DNA from: Legionella longbeachae
GTDB taxonomy: Bacteria; Pseudomonadota; Gammaproteobacteria; Legionellales; Legionellaceae
Assembly (NCBI GenBank): GCA_016191305.1
Contig: JACPOX010000307.1
Location: forward strand, 1-22,468
Length of the DNA stretch: 22,468 nt
Direction of reading: 5' to 3'
Made by a program: the position numbers and the translations under genes. A model generated the notes under the pieces. It saw nothing but the letters and a program-made list of their open reading frames with translations. It ran no database searches and had not been told where the DNA came from. Shown here piece after piece: positions 7,074 to 15,235 of the stretch. Every line of letters starts with the position of its first letter. The stretch's first letter is position 1.

Positions 7074-9878
7074 TTAGCTCAATAGAGCTTGCTCAACCAA
7101 TGCTTGCTGCTGCTGTGCATGTAAAGCAGGGCTTCCTACAGCAGGTGCTGCAGCGAACTCTCTTCCGGCGTAACGCAAAGTTTGTTCGGGGCGCAAACAG
7201 TCTTTTATATTATGCTGAGAAGAAAACCATACACCTTGATTTTGTGGTTCTTCTTGACACCAAATTACTTCCTTGGCTTGAGGATACTTATTTAGCTCAG
7301 TACTAAGCGCTTTTTTGGGGAATGGATACAATTGTTCTATTCGCACCAGAGCAACATGGTTTAATTCTTTATCACGACGCGTTTGCAATAGGTCATAATA
7401 AACCTTTCCACAACATAACACCACTTTTGTTACCTTTTGTGCATTTACAGCGTCAATTTCGGGAATAATAGTATAAAATTTTCCTTTTAATAAATCATCT
7501 AGGGGAGAAACAGCTAACTTATGTCGTAATAAACTCTTAGGAGTCATCACAATCAAAGGTTTACGAAAATTACGAATCACCTGTCTTCTCAACAAATGAA
7601 AGATCTGAGCTGGGGTAGTTGGCGTACAAACTTGCATATTATGTTGCGCACAAAGTTGCATATAACGCTCTAATCGAGCTGATGAATGTTCAGGTCCTTG
7701 ACCTTCGTAACCATGGGGTAACAACAACACCAACCCACATAAACGTCCCCATTTTTGCTCACTAGAACTAATAAACTGGTCGATCACTACTTGAGCCCCA
7801 TTGGCAAAATCCCCAAATTGAGCTTCCCAAAGCACTAGAAAATTGGGCGCAGAAGATGCAAATCCGTATTCAAAAGCTAACACTGCTTCTTCAGAAAGTA
7901 CCGAATCGATTACAGAAAAAGAGCGATCAAACTCCTTAGTTATTTGCTCTAAAGGAACATACGTTTCACCATTTTCCACATCGTGCAAAACAGCATGACG
8001 ATGAGCAAAAGTTCCTCTTCCAGAATCTTGGCCAGATAAACGCACACCATATCCTTCCTGAACCAAGCTGGCATAGGCCATAATTTCAGCATAGCCCCAG
8101 TTCATTTGAATCTCACCCTTTGTCATTTTATCACGTTCGTTCAATAAACGCTGAACTACAGGGTGTAAAGTAAAACCATCAGGTAAAATATGTAATTGTT
8201 TTGCTAATTTTTGTAAATTCGATTTACTGATTGTTGTGTCGACTTTGTCCGTCCATTTGGCGTTTACATAAGGAGACCAATCAGTTGCATATTTACCCTC
8301 ATAATCTCCATGCACCAAATCAACAACAGCTTTTCCTTGATCCAGCCCATCACGATAAGCATCTACCATTTTTGCAAAATCACTGCTATTTAACAAACCT
8401 GCTTGAATCAGTTGCTCAGCATAGATCTCTCGCAAAGGACGCATGGACTTAATTTTTTTATACATGGCTGGCTGAGTTACCGCTGGCTCATCTGCCTCAT
8501 TATGACCATGTCTTCTGTAACAAACGAGATCAATTACTACATCACGTTTAAATTTCATTCTGAAGTCAAAAGCAATTTGGGTTGCAAACACAACCGCTTC
8601 AGGATCATCCCCATTCACATGAATTACTGGCGCCTGAACCATTTTAGCAACATCAGTACAGTATAAAGTAGACCGGGCATCTAAAGGATTACTAGTAGTA
8701 AAACCAATTTGGTTATTAATGACTATATGAACGGTACCCCCAGTACAATAACCCCGAGACTGGGAAAAATTGAAGGTTTCCATCACCACGCCTTGACCGG
8801 CAAATGCCGCATCTCCGTGAATCACGATGGGAACAACCTTCTCTTTCTTAACCAAATCATTACGTCGCCTCAAACGAGAACGCACAGAACCTTCTACTAC
8901 TGGTCCAATTATTTCCAGATGTGAAGGATTAAAAGCCAAAGCCAAGTGTACAACAGCTCCTGATTTTGTTTTTATGTCTGAAGAAAAACCTAAATGATAC
9001 TTCACATCTCCTGTGCGTTCGTATTTAATCTTTCCTTCAAATTCCTGAAAAAGTTCTTTAGGTTCTTTACCGAGCACATTAACAAGGACATTCAATCGTC
9101 CACGATGCGCCATACCAATTATCAATTCTTTAACATGATCTCTGCCAGCACAACTAATAATCTCTTTCATCAGGGGAATTAAAGAATCGCCGCCTTCAAG
9201 AGAAAAACGTTTTTGTCCTACATAACGAGTACCTAAATAACGCTCCAAACCATCTGCAGCAATCAAATCTTTTAAAATTTCTAGCTTTTTTTCTGCATCA
9301 AAATTAGGTCGACCACGAACTGACTCCATTCGTCCTTGCAACCATTCAATTTCTTCAGTATCGGAGATATGCATGTATTCAATACCAATACTGCCACAAT
9401 AAGATTCATGCAGTGCCTGATAGATTTCATCTAAAGTCATCTCTGAGCCATTAAAAGTAGTGCCTGCAAAAAATTTACGATTCCTATCTACATCAGATAA
9501 GTGATGATAATCTAATTCCAATGCAGGGATTGGCGTCCGTTCTGTCATTTCCAAAGGATCGAGCTTGGCCGCATGATGTCCTGATGATCTAAAAGAATTT
9601 ATTAAATGAGCAACCTGATATTGCTTACTGTCTGCTGATTGAACAACTTGAATTGCTTTCTTATCTGCATTCTGCAAAAAATAATCGCGAATATCTCTAT
9701 GAGATAGCTCTTTTTCAGCACCATCGACTTTAGGCAAAGCACTGAACACTGCTCGCCAATCAGCAGAAACCGAACTTGGGTCAGCAAGAAAATCTTCATA
9801 AAGGCTATCAACATACGCCATGCTCCCACCAGATAGATAGGAAGAAGCCCTTTCATTTTGCAGATTGGAACTGCTCAT
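7074..9878 (-). CDS. sucA: 2-oxoglutarate dehydrogenase E1 component
   Basis: SucA is the thiamine-diphosphate E1 subunit that decarboxylates 2-oxoglutarate and succinylates E2 lipoate. It has 934 residues with the chosen start (E. coli 933). The N-terminal helical segment (SYLSGGSMAYVDSLYEDF) is typical. The E1 domains show GMAHRGRLNVL, LAFNPSHLEIIGPVVEG, and the ThDP/metal motif HGDAAFAGQG...NNQIGFTT at about 355-395. RRHGHNEADEP and GQDSGRGTFAHRHAVLHD follow, and the C-terminal domain has CQEEPQNQG. I prefer the ATG at 9878 over an in-frame GTG at 9884 because GGAGAG lies seven bases before the ATG but almost touches the GTG. It follows sdhB after 18 bases. Confidence 0.97.
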   Translation of the reverse strand: MSSSNLQNERASSYLSGGSMAYVDSLYEDFLADPSSVSADWRAVFSALPKVDGAEKELSHRDIRDYFLQNADKKAIQVVQSADSKQYQVAHLINSFRSSGHHAAKLDPLEMTERTPIPALELDYHHLSDVDRNRKFFAGTTFNGSEMTLDEIYQALHESYCGSIGIEYMHISDTEEIEWLQGRMESVRGRPNFDAEKKLEILKDLIAADGLERYLGTRYVGQKRFSLEGGDSLIPLMKEIISCAGRDHVKELIIGMAHRGRLNVLVNVLGKEPKELFQEFEGKIKYERTGDVKYHLGFSSDIKTKSGAVVHLALAFNPSHLEIIGPVVEGSVRSRLRRRNDLVKKEKVVPIVIHGDAAFAGQGVVMETFNFSQSRGYCTGGTVHIVINNQIGFTTSNPLDARSTLYCTDVAKMVQAPVIHVNGDDPEAVVFATQIAFDFRMKFKRDVVIDLVCYRRHGHNEADEPAVTQPAMYKKIKSMRPLREIYAEQLIQAGLLNSSDFAKMVDAYRDGLDQGKAVVDLVHGDYEGKYATDWSPYVNAKWTDKVDTTISKSNLQKLAKQLHILPDGFTLHPVVQRLLNERDKMTKGEIQMNWGYAEIMAYASLVQEGYGVRLSGQDSGRGTFAHRHAVLHDVENGETYVPLEQITKEFDRSFSVIDSVLSEEAVLAFEYGFASSAPNFLVLWEAQFGDFANGAQVVIDQFISSSEQKWGRLCGLVLLLPHGYEGQGPEHSSARLERYMQLCAQHNMQVCTPTTPAQIFHLLRRQVIRNFRKPLIVMTPKSLLRHKLAVSPLDDLLKGKFYTIIPEIDAVNAQKVTKVVLCCGKVYYDLLQTRRDKELNHVALVRIEQLYPFPKKALSTELNKYPQAKEVIWCQEEPQNQGVWFSSQHNIKDCLRPEQTLRYAGREFAAAPAVGSPALHAQQQQALVEQALLS

Positions 9879-9896
9879 TTTCACTCTCCAAAGGGT

Positions 9897-10619
9897 TTAA
9901 GTTTCTTGTGTCAACATTTGTAAGCGAATTTCACCTATCGCTTTTGTTGGATTGAGTCCCTTCGGGCAAACATTCGTACAATTCATAATACTTCGACAAC
10001 GAAATACGCTAAAAGGATCTTGTAGTTTATCCAAACGATGTGCCGTTGCTTTATCACGACTATCTGCTAAAAATCGTCTTGCTTGGAGTAAACCTGCAGG
10101 GCCTACAAACTTTTCCGGATTCCACCAGAATGAAGGACATGAACTGGTGCAACACGCGCACAAAATACATTCATATAATCCATCGAGTTGTGCACGTTCT
10201 TCCGGGGATTGCAGCCTCTCCTGTGCAGGAGCTACTTCATCATTTAGTAAGTAAGGTTCTACACGCTCATATTGTTGATAAAATTGAGACATATCAACAA
10301 CTAAATCACGAACTACTGGAAATCCTGGTAGTGGACGAATGACTATTTTGTCTGTATTCAATTGAGATACATGGGTAATACAAGCTAAGCCATTCGTTCC
10401 ATTTATATTCATACCATCCGAACCACATACTCCTTCACGACAAGAGCGTCTGTAGGTTATGGAAGAATCCTGTTCTGCTTTTAAACGTTCAAGTAAAGTC
10501 AGCAGCATAGGATCACTTTTAGCTGGAATTTCTAATTCATAATCTTTCATATAAGGCTTGGCATCCACCTCAGGATTATAGCGATATATTGATAGGATCA
10601 AATTTCTACTATCTGCCAT
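9897..10619 (-). CDS. sdhB: Succinate dehydrogenase iron-sulfur subunit
   Basis: SdhB carries electrons from the FAD of SdhA to ubiquinone through three clusters. The [2Fe-2S] ligands are in SCREGVCGSDG and LAC (Cys60, Cys65, Asp68, Cys80). The [4Fe-4S] and [3Fe-4S] ligands are in CILCACCTSSCPSFWWN (Cys151, 154, 157, 161) and CRSIMNCTNVCPKGLNP (Cys208, 214, 218). Asp at the fourth [2Fe-2S] position is as in E. coli SdhB. The 240-residue length is normal. The protein lies on the cytoplasmic face of the inner membrane with SdhACD. It is the fourth gene of the operon, 14 bases after sdhA and just before sucA. Confidence 0.98.
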   Translation of the reverse strand: MADSRNLILSIYRYNPEVDAKPYMKDYELEIPAKSDPMLLTLLERLKAEQDSSITYRRSCREGVCGSDGMNINGTNGLACITHVSQLNTDKIVIRPLPGFPVVRDLVVDMSQFYQQYERVEPYLLNDEVAPAQERLQSPEERAQLDGLYECILCACCTSSCPSFWWNPEKFVGPAGLLQARRFLADSRDKATAHRLDKLQDPFSVFRCRSIMNCTNVCPKGLNPTKAIGEIRLQMLTQET

Positions 10620-10633
10620 GTGATATATCCTCT

Positions 10634-12403
10634 TTAGTAAACACGTTCTTTTGGCGCTAATGGCTCAACATATTTAGGTGATGCATTAACAGGGCGGAAA
10701 TCGATAAGCTCACCTTGCTCAAAATACAGCGTATGTTTAATCCAGTTCTCATCGTCGCGCTTTGGATAATCTTCACGGCTATGTGCACCACGGCTTTCAG
10801 TACGTGCAATAGCAGACTGTGCTGTAGCATAAGCAGTTGCCATTAAATTATCCAGTTCCAAGGCGCTCATTCGCTCGGTATTGAACACCTGACTTTTATC
10901 TTCCAATTTGGCATGAGCCAATCGCTCACGCAAAGCCTGCAAACGATTTAAACCGGAAGCCATAACTTCACCTGTACGGAACACACCAAAATCCTCTTGC
11001 ATCACACGTTGCATTGCATCATGGATTACAGCAGGACTTTCACCGTCGGTTGAATTGTTCCATCGGTTATAACGTACCAGAGATGCAGCAATATCATCAT
11101 CACTCACATAAGACATATCGGGAAGTTGATTTGCTTGCCATAATTCTTCAACATGTAAGCCTGCAGCTCGACCAAATACAACCAGATCGAGTAAAGAATT
11201 ACCACCTAAACGATTTGCACCATGTACAGAAACACAAGCGCACTCACCCACGGCATATAATCCTTCAACTATATGCTCTTTATCTTTGGATTTAGTGATT
11301 ACTTGCCCATACATATTTGTAGGAATACCGCCCATGCTGTAATGGCAGGTAGGAACAACTGGAATAGGCTCAACAATTGGGTCAACACCTGCGAATTTCA
11401 TAGATAATTCACGAATTCCAGGTAAGCGTGACATAATAAGATCAGCACCCAAATGATCCAATTTTAATTTGACATAATCAACGCCCTTAGGATCAAAACC
11501 TTTGCCCGCGCGGATTTCCAGAGCCATCGATCGAGCGACTACATCTCGAGATGCCAAATCTTTAACCCTTGGTGCATAACGCTCCATAAAGCGTTCACCA
11601 TCTTTATTAATTAGATAACCACCTTCACCCCGACATCCCTCAGTGACTAAAACACCAGCACCCGCAATTCCTGTAGGATGAAATTGCCACATTTCCATAT
11701 CTTGCAAAGGAATACCGGCTCTTAAAGCCATACCAAATCCGTCACCTGTATTAATAAATGCATTAGTTGTGGATTGATAAATACGACCTGCACCTCCAGT
11801 AGCCAAAATACATACTCTTGACTGGAAAAATACTACTTCTCCAGTTTCAATACACATTGCGGTGACACCGGAAATATGGCCATGTGAATCTTTAACAAAA
11901 TCAAGGGCATACCATTCGCTAAATATATTTGTTTTTGCTTTTATGTTTTGTTGATAAAGGGTATGCAATAAAGCATGGCCTGTCCTATCTGCCGCGGCAC
12001 AAGTGCGTGCAGCTTGTTCACCGCCAAAATTCTTGGATTGGCCACCGAATTGACGTTGGTAAATCCTTCCGTTGTCCATACGAGAAAAAGGCAAGCCCAT
12101 ATGCTCTAATTCATATACAGCTTCTGGACCTGTTTTACAGAGATATTCTATAGAATCCTGATCGCCAATATAATCAGCTCCTTTCACAGTATCATACATA
12201 TGCCAACGCCAATCATCCTCATGTGCATTTCCTAAAGCACATGTGATTCCTCCTTGCGCTGATACGGTATGTGAACGTGTTGGAAATACTTTGGATAGGA
12301 GTGCAACTTTTAAACCTGAATTAGCCATCTGCAATGCGGCACGCATTCCAGCACCACCTGCACCAATTATTACTGCATCAAAAGTGTTTCGTGAAATTGC
12401 CAT
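10634..12403 (-). CDS. sdhA: Succinate dehydrogenase flavoprotein subunit
   Basis: SdhA oxidises succinate to fumarate with covalently bound FAD. The dinucleotide-binding motif [11 protein letters not shown] is at residues 14-24. The flavinylated histidine is in SHTVSAQGG at His45, the same number as in E. coli, which supports the chosen start. Substrate-site regions include [22 protein letters not shown]-type residues and [14 protein letters not shown], and the C-terminal domain has [11 protein letters not shown]. With the ATG at 12403 the protein has 589 residues. A TTG at 12436 and an ATG at 12418 are in frame but overlap sdhD, whereas GGGGG lies eight bases before the ATG at 12403. This chromosomal respiratory SdhA is distinct from the Legionella Dot/Icm effector that is also named SdhA. 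Confidence 0.97.
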   Translation of the reverse strand: MAISRNTFDAVIIGAGGAGMRAALQMANSGLKVALLSKVFPTRSHTVSAQGGITCALGNAHEDDWRWHMYDTVKGADYIGDQDSIEYLCKTGPEAVYELEHMGLPFSRMDNGRIYQRQFGGQSKNFGGEQAARTCAAADRTGHALLHTLYQQNIKAKTNIFSEWYALDFVKDSHGHISGVTAMCIETGEVVFFQSRVCILATGGAGRIYQSTTNAFINTGDGFGMALRAGIPLQDMEMWQFHPTGIAGAGVLVTEGCRGEGGYLINKDGERFMERYAPRVKDLASRDVVARSMALEIRAGKGFDPKGVDYVKLKLDHLGADLIMSRLPGIRELSMKFAGVDPIVEPIPVVPTCHYSMGGIPTNMYGQVITKSKDKEHIVEGLYAVGECACVSVHGANRLGGNSLLDLVVFGRAAGLHVEELWQANQLPDMSYVSDDDIAASLVRYNRWNNSTDGESPAVIHDAMQRVMQEDFGVFRTGEVMASGLNRLQALRERLAHAKLEDKSQVFNTERMSALELDNLMATAYATAQSAIARTESRGAHSREDYPKRDDENWIKHTLYFEQGELIDFRPVNASPKYVEPLAPKERVY

Positions 12404-12405
12404 AC

Positions 12406-12753
12406 TTAGCGCCCCCATAGAATCATTAAGCCCCAAATAAACTGACTAAGGAGCCATAAAGCAACTATCATCTGTACTGATAAACGTAATACAGTACATT
12501 TCATATAATCTGTGGTCACTGTCCAAATACCTATCCAGGAATGCAATAAAAGCGCAAAAAATGCAATCATAGTTGCAACCTGAACGATAATACTTGAGAA
12601 GAGATTATGCCATTGTGCAAAATCCAATTGCGGATGCAATAATAAGTAGCCAATTATAAAAAGAGAATAAGCCGCAAAATAAACTGCAGTAACACGTTGA
12701 ATCAACCAATCTTTTAACCCATTACCTGTTAGGCTTGTGACATTATTTACCAT
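12406..12753 (-). CDS. sdhD: Succinate dehydrogenase membrane anchor subunit
   Basis: SdhD is a 115-residue, three-helix membrane protein. With SdhC it anchors the catalytic subunits and forms the heme b and quinone sites. The N-terminal [15 protein letters not shown] matches the family. [10 protein letters not shown] contains the heme-ligand histidine, and TTDYMK contains the Asp-Tyr pair of the quinone pocket. The start codon overlaps the end of sdhC by seven bases, and the stop lies two bases before the sdhA ATG, implying translational coupling. Confidence 0.95.
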   Translation of the reverse strand: MVNNVTSLTGNGLKDWLIQRVTAVYFAAYSLFIIGYLLLHPQLDFAQWHNLFSSIIVQVATMIAFFALLLHSWIGIWTVTTDYMKCTVLRLSVQMIVALWLLSQFIWGLMILWGR

Positions 12754-13121
12754 ATCCAGATCCCTAGAAAAACTGTCAAAATAACAGCAAGAATTATGAC
12801 GAAAACAGCAGTACGCCAGGCAGAATTTAAATGCTCACCCAGCCCAATATCCATAAGCAGATGTCTAATCCCTGCAAGTAAATGATAAATCAAAGCAGCA
12901 CCAAATCCCCACACTACCATCTTATAGCAAGAATGAGTTAACATGCTTTTCATATGTACGAATGTTTCTTCCGAATGCAATGATTGACCAAAAATAAATA
13001 GCATAATGGGCAATAATAAAAATAAAACCAGCCCTGAAATCCTATGCAAAATAGACGCTATGGCCATGGGGGGATATTTTAAACTAAGCAAATCCAGATT
13101 AATGGGTCTTTTTTTGTTCAC
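12747..13121 (-). CDS. sdhC: Succinate dehydrogenase cytochrome b556 subunit
   Basis: SdhC is the second membrane anchor, 124 residues with three transmembrane helices. The family signature RPINLDLL...SILHRISG is at the N-terminus, with Ser and Arg of the quinone site. The second signature, HLLAGIRHLLMD, contains the axial heme histidine. The start is GTG at 13121, with AAGGAAG about nine bases upstream, and no ATG is available that would keep the RPINLDL region. It is the first gene of an eight-gene minus-strand operon (sdhCDAB-sucABCD). A candidate promoter lies inside an inverted-repeat element that begins only 35 bases upstream. In E. coli, gltA lies divergently upstream of sdhC, and it is absent here. 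Confidence 0.95.
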   Translation of the reverse strand: MNKKRPINLDLLSLKYPPMAIASILHRISGLVLFLLLPIMLFIFGQSLHSEETFVHMKSMLTHSCYKMVVWGFGAALIYHLLAGIRHLLMDIGLGEHLNSAWRTAVFVIILAVILTVFLGIWIW

Positions 13122-13155
13122 TATGAATTTCTTCCTTAATTAGAAAAAAGTTATC

Positions 13156-13296
13156 AGACTTCTTTCGAAACTGTCCGCTGCGAATTAAATCGAATAAAAA
13201 ATGGCTGAACAAGCAAAGCACACACGGAGTACTGGGCATTTTGAAGTCATTTTTTCATTCGAGATTGGCCATTCATGCCGGTTTCGAAAGAAATCT
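13156..13296. repeat. About 140-bp element bounded by a 16-bp near-perfect inverted repeat
   Basis: AGACTTCTTTCGAAAC (13156-13171) and GTTTCGAAAGAAATCT (13281-13296) are reverse complements with one mismatch. The core contains palindrome-free sequence and an open frame on the minus strand that runs beyond the element to 13391. The form is like a small non-autonomous element or the remnant of one. No target-site duplication is obvious, and no second copy is in the window. It lies directly upstream of the sdhC ribosome binding site. Confidence 0.5.
13184..13212 (-). promoter_or_regulatory. Candidate promoter of the sdh-suc operon
   Basis: On the minus strand TTGTTC (13207-13212) and TTTAAT (13184-13189) are separated by 17 bases. 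The -10 matches five of six consensus bases and the -35 only three. It would give a leader of roughly 55 bases before the GTG of sdhC. It lies within the inverted-repeat element at 13156-13296. It is the best pair I could find by eye and is unproven. Confidence 0.3.
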
Positions 13297-13411
13297 ATTA
13301 GATAACGCACAAATGCGAAGTATAGCACTCTGTTGCTATCACGCAAGATGCTAGAAGCCCAGTTCAGAGTTTTTATGACATTACCACTCAACTTAATCTA
13401 CATGAGACATG

Positions 13412-13433
13412 GGTTCATGTTTACCCATGAACC
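13412..13433. repeat. 8-bp perfect inverted repeat, GGTTCATG / CATGAACC
   Basis: GGTTCATG (13412-13419), a six-base loop and CATGAACC (13426-13433). It lies in the gap between the glycosyltransferase-like gene and sdhC, about 290 bases upstream of sdhC. It could be a regulatory dyad or part of a terminator for the gene to its right, but there is no T-run. Confidence 0.4.
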
Positions 13434-13526
13434 ATGGTACTAAGGTAGTATTTTGGTTTAACTTTTTGCAAAAACTGGCCAAAAAAAGGAAGATCAAAAA
13501 GAAGACAAAAAATTTAAGCAAAGTAG

Positions 13527-13573
13527 ATTTTCCATGAACAAATCAAACTATTTTGAATATGGTCATGGAAAAT
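13527..13573. repeat. 11-bp perfect inverted repeat downstream of the glycosyltransferase-like gene
   Basis: ATTTTCCATGA (13527-13537) and TCATGGAAAAT (13563-13573) are perfect reverse complements around a 25-base loop. It lies about 50 bases after the stop of the minus-strand gene ending at 13622. It may act as a transcript-end hairpin, but it is AT-rich and not followed by a strong T-run, so it is not a classical intrinsic terminator. Confidence 0.45.
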
Positions 13574-13621
13574 GATAATTTAATCTTAAAGCATCCAGAT
13601 GAGGAAGCTATGTAGTTCTTA

Positions 13622-14932
13622 TTATAAAATATTACAAGAAGAATTATCATTATCATTTTTAGCTTTCTTTTCGGTAATAATTTCATCGATCAAAAAATTA
13701 TGTATTGTGATCAGATCTGAGTTAGCTAATAATTTCATTAGTTTATAATCGGGCATATTTTCTGTGGGAAACTTATAATCTTCATTTTTAATTAGTTCTT
13801 CTTTAGCGAGTGCTATAGTTTCCTGAAATAAGTTTACAAAATCACATTCCATTTGAAAAAAATTTGATGAAAATGGTCTAAAATTACCTATTTTATCTAA
13901 TAATTTTAAAATCGATTGGGGCTTCTCTCTTCCCCACTTAATATCTACATAATCATTTAATTTTTGAATACAGTGTTTAGCCATTACAGAGTGATCCAGA
14001 TAGGCTGCCTTATGCGTATTATAATAATATTTTTCTATTTTTAAATTTCCCACGGGTAAAACGGTTTCGCTAAGGAGTATTGTTTTATCGGGCCACGTAA
14101 TTTCCCAAGATCCAACATTTTTTTTGAATTTATAACCCTCCTCTAAATTGTTATCATTAACCTGTTCCATTAGGACCTCAGTCAAAGATTCCAGCATGGC
14201 ATTTGCCAGTACTTGTTGATAACCCGACGTTTTTTTATCTTCGTTATATTCTTCTATGAATGACCATTTTTGATGATATTTATTAAAAATTTCAGTCGCA
14301 AAATTGTTTTTACCTGATGAGAAAAATGCCCACCATTCTAATGAGTTTTCAAAGTTATCCAGTATTTTATTTTGTCCTGTATAAATGGCTGGTAACTGAA
14401 AATCACAATTTAAATTAGGTAAAGAAAGCGAACCAATATTTTTAATAGGTTTAATATTAGTATCCATGGTATAAATTGGGCAATCGCTTGCTACGTGTAA
14501 GAATAAACTAAATGCATTTTTTACAGTAATTCGATGGCGTATAATTACATTATCTCCACGTACAGCATTCTTCTCTTCCTGGTCATCAGACTGTCCTATT
14601 AATGATGCATCAAATATTTCTTTCATTTTTCTAGCTGCTTCACTGATATCTGAATTTTTACTTGTTATTTTATCTTCTATATATTCATCGATGGCTACTA
14701 TTTTGATATTTGGATATTTTTCAAAGATTTCTTTAAAAGCAGTTTGGTGTGCATCCAAACACCAAAAGTAAATCGGGTTTGATTTATTTATTTCTGCCAT
14801 TTTTATTACACCCTCAGAGGAATGGCCTTTTACTTCTCTGCCGTATTTATTATAAATATTTTCCTGAGGTGAAGGTGGCCCGACCCAAATATAATGTAAT
14901 TCAGGCAGTTCTTTTATATGGGAAGTTTTCAA
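13622..14932 (-). CDS. Glycosyltransferase-like putative Dot/Icm effector with C-terminal CaaX box
   Basis: This is a 436-residue, AT-rich gene. The N-terminus LHYIWVGPP (residues 12-20) matches the H-IWVG strand that opens the nucleotide-sugar fold of large-clostridial-toxin-like (GT-A) glycosyltransferases. NPIYFWCLD (52-60) fits the next strand. RHRITVKNAFSLFLHVA (132-148), then YTMDTNIKPI (154-163), is placed like the family's R..K/D...L...G-IY-DxD block, but here the motif reads Asp157-Thr-Asn159. The last four residues are CNIL (433-436), a CaaX prenylation box whose terminal Leu favours geranylgeranylation by host enzymes. Such boxes are known in Legionella effectors and have no bacterial use. 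The start is TTG with GGGGG four bases before it; the next Met is at 45, past the conserved strand. There is no signal peptide. The sugar donor and host target are unknown. Confidence 0.7.
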   Translation of the reverse strand: MKTSHIKELPELHYIWVGPPSPQENIYNKYGREVKGHSSEGVIKMAEINKSNPIYFWCLDAHQTAFKEIFEKYPNIKIVAIDEYIEDKITSKNSDISEAARKMKEIFDASLIGQSDDQEEKNAVRGDNVIIRHRITVKNAFSLFLHVASDCPIYTMDTNIKPIKNIGSLSLPNLNCDFQLPAIYTGQNKILDNFENSLEWWAFFSSGKNNFATEIFNKYHQKWSFIEEYNEDKKTSGYQQVLANAMLESLTEVLMEQVNDNNLEEGYKFKKNVGSWEITWPDKTILLSETVLPVGNLKIEKYYYNTHKAAYLDHSVMAKHCIQKLNDYVDIKWGREKPQSILKLLDKIGNFRPFSSNFFQMECDFVNLFQETIALAKEELIKNEDYKFPTENMPDYKLMKLLANSDLITIHNFLIDEIITEKKAKNDNDNSSCNIL

Positions 14933-14967
14933 AACACCCCCTTTGATATTTTAATTTTATATTTTAC

Positions 14968-14973
14968 ATTATA
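14968..14973 (-). promoter_or_regulatory. Candidate -10 element of the glycosyltransferase-like gene
   Basis: A perfect TATAAT on the minus strand lies 35 bases upstream of the TTG start. No convincing -35 is seen at the usual distance. I found no clear PmrA or CpxR tandem site, the regulators that often control Legionella effectors. Confidence 0.35.
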
Positions 14974-15170
14974 GTTTAAAATAATATGGGTATTGTATTC
15001 CCAGGAAATAAGTACTTAATAAAAGAGCTAACACTTTGATCAAATGCGTCTTATTACGAAGAAGGGGATTTGAGATGTTATCAGAAGATAACTTATGGGT
15101 TATACCGTGTTTGGTAAATTTTGGAGATCATTTTATTCGAGACGTCGGTAATGTTACTCCTCAGAACGAA

Positions 15171-15199
15171 CAGATCTAGGGTGCTTCTATCCCGATCTG
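15171..15199 (-). terminator. Possible terminator hairpin after the 212-aa gene
   Basis: CAGATC (15171-15176) pairs with GATCTG (15194-15199), and GGG (15179-15181) pairs with CCC (15191-15193), with a two-base bulge and a nine-base loop. It lies 37 bases after the stop of the minus-strand gene at 15236. On that strand it is followed by TTCGTTC, a poor T-run, so termination is uncertain. Confidence 0.35.
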
Positions 15200-15235
15200 A
15201 CGTTAATTTAGCATAATGCCACTATAAATGGGGCC

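Larger units (their letters stand above)
13122..13621. other. 500-base gene-free region upstream of sdhC
   Basis: It holds the IR-flanked element (13156-13296), a candidate sdh promoter, and two palindromes (13412-13433 and 13527-13573). A minus-strand open frame at 13185-13391 overlaps the element and has no ribosome binding site or domain I recognise, so I do not call it a gene. Base composition becomes more AT-rich from about 13440 towards the glycosyltransferase-like gene. Confidence 0.6.
14933..15235. other. Gap between two minus-strand genes
   Basis: It contains the -10 element above and the hairpin at 15171-15199. The rest shows no frame, repeat or RNA gene that I can support. Confidence 0.5.

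Noticed and set aside
7249..9182. Several open frames antisense to sucA
   Set aside because: They are shadows of the conserved sucA coding frame, without ribosome binding sites or family resemblance. The same holds for the frames antisense to sdhA, sdhB, sucB, sucC, feoB and the MFS gene.
9879..9884. GTG start for sucA two codons upstream
   Set aside because: The GGAGAG ribosome binding site is correctly spaced for ATG 9878 and too close to the GTG.
12404..12436. Longer sdhA start at TTG 12436 or ATG 12418
   Set aside because: Both overlap sdhD. ATG 12403 has a GGGGG site at good spacing and puts the FAD histidine at 45, as in E. coli.
13185..13391. 68-residue open frame in the sdhC upstream region
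   Set aside because: It overlaps the inverted-repeat element, has no recognisable domain or ribosome binding site, and looks like a by-product or a relic.
14940..15000. PmrA or CpxR tandem site upstream of the glycosyltransferase-like gene
   Set aside because: AT-rich half-sites are present by chance (GTAAA then AAATT), but the second half does not match either consensus.
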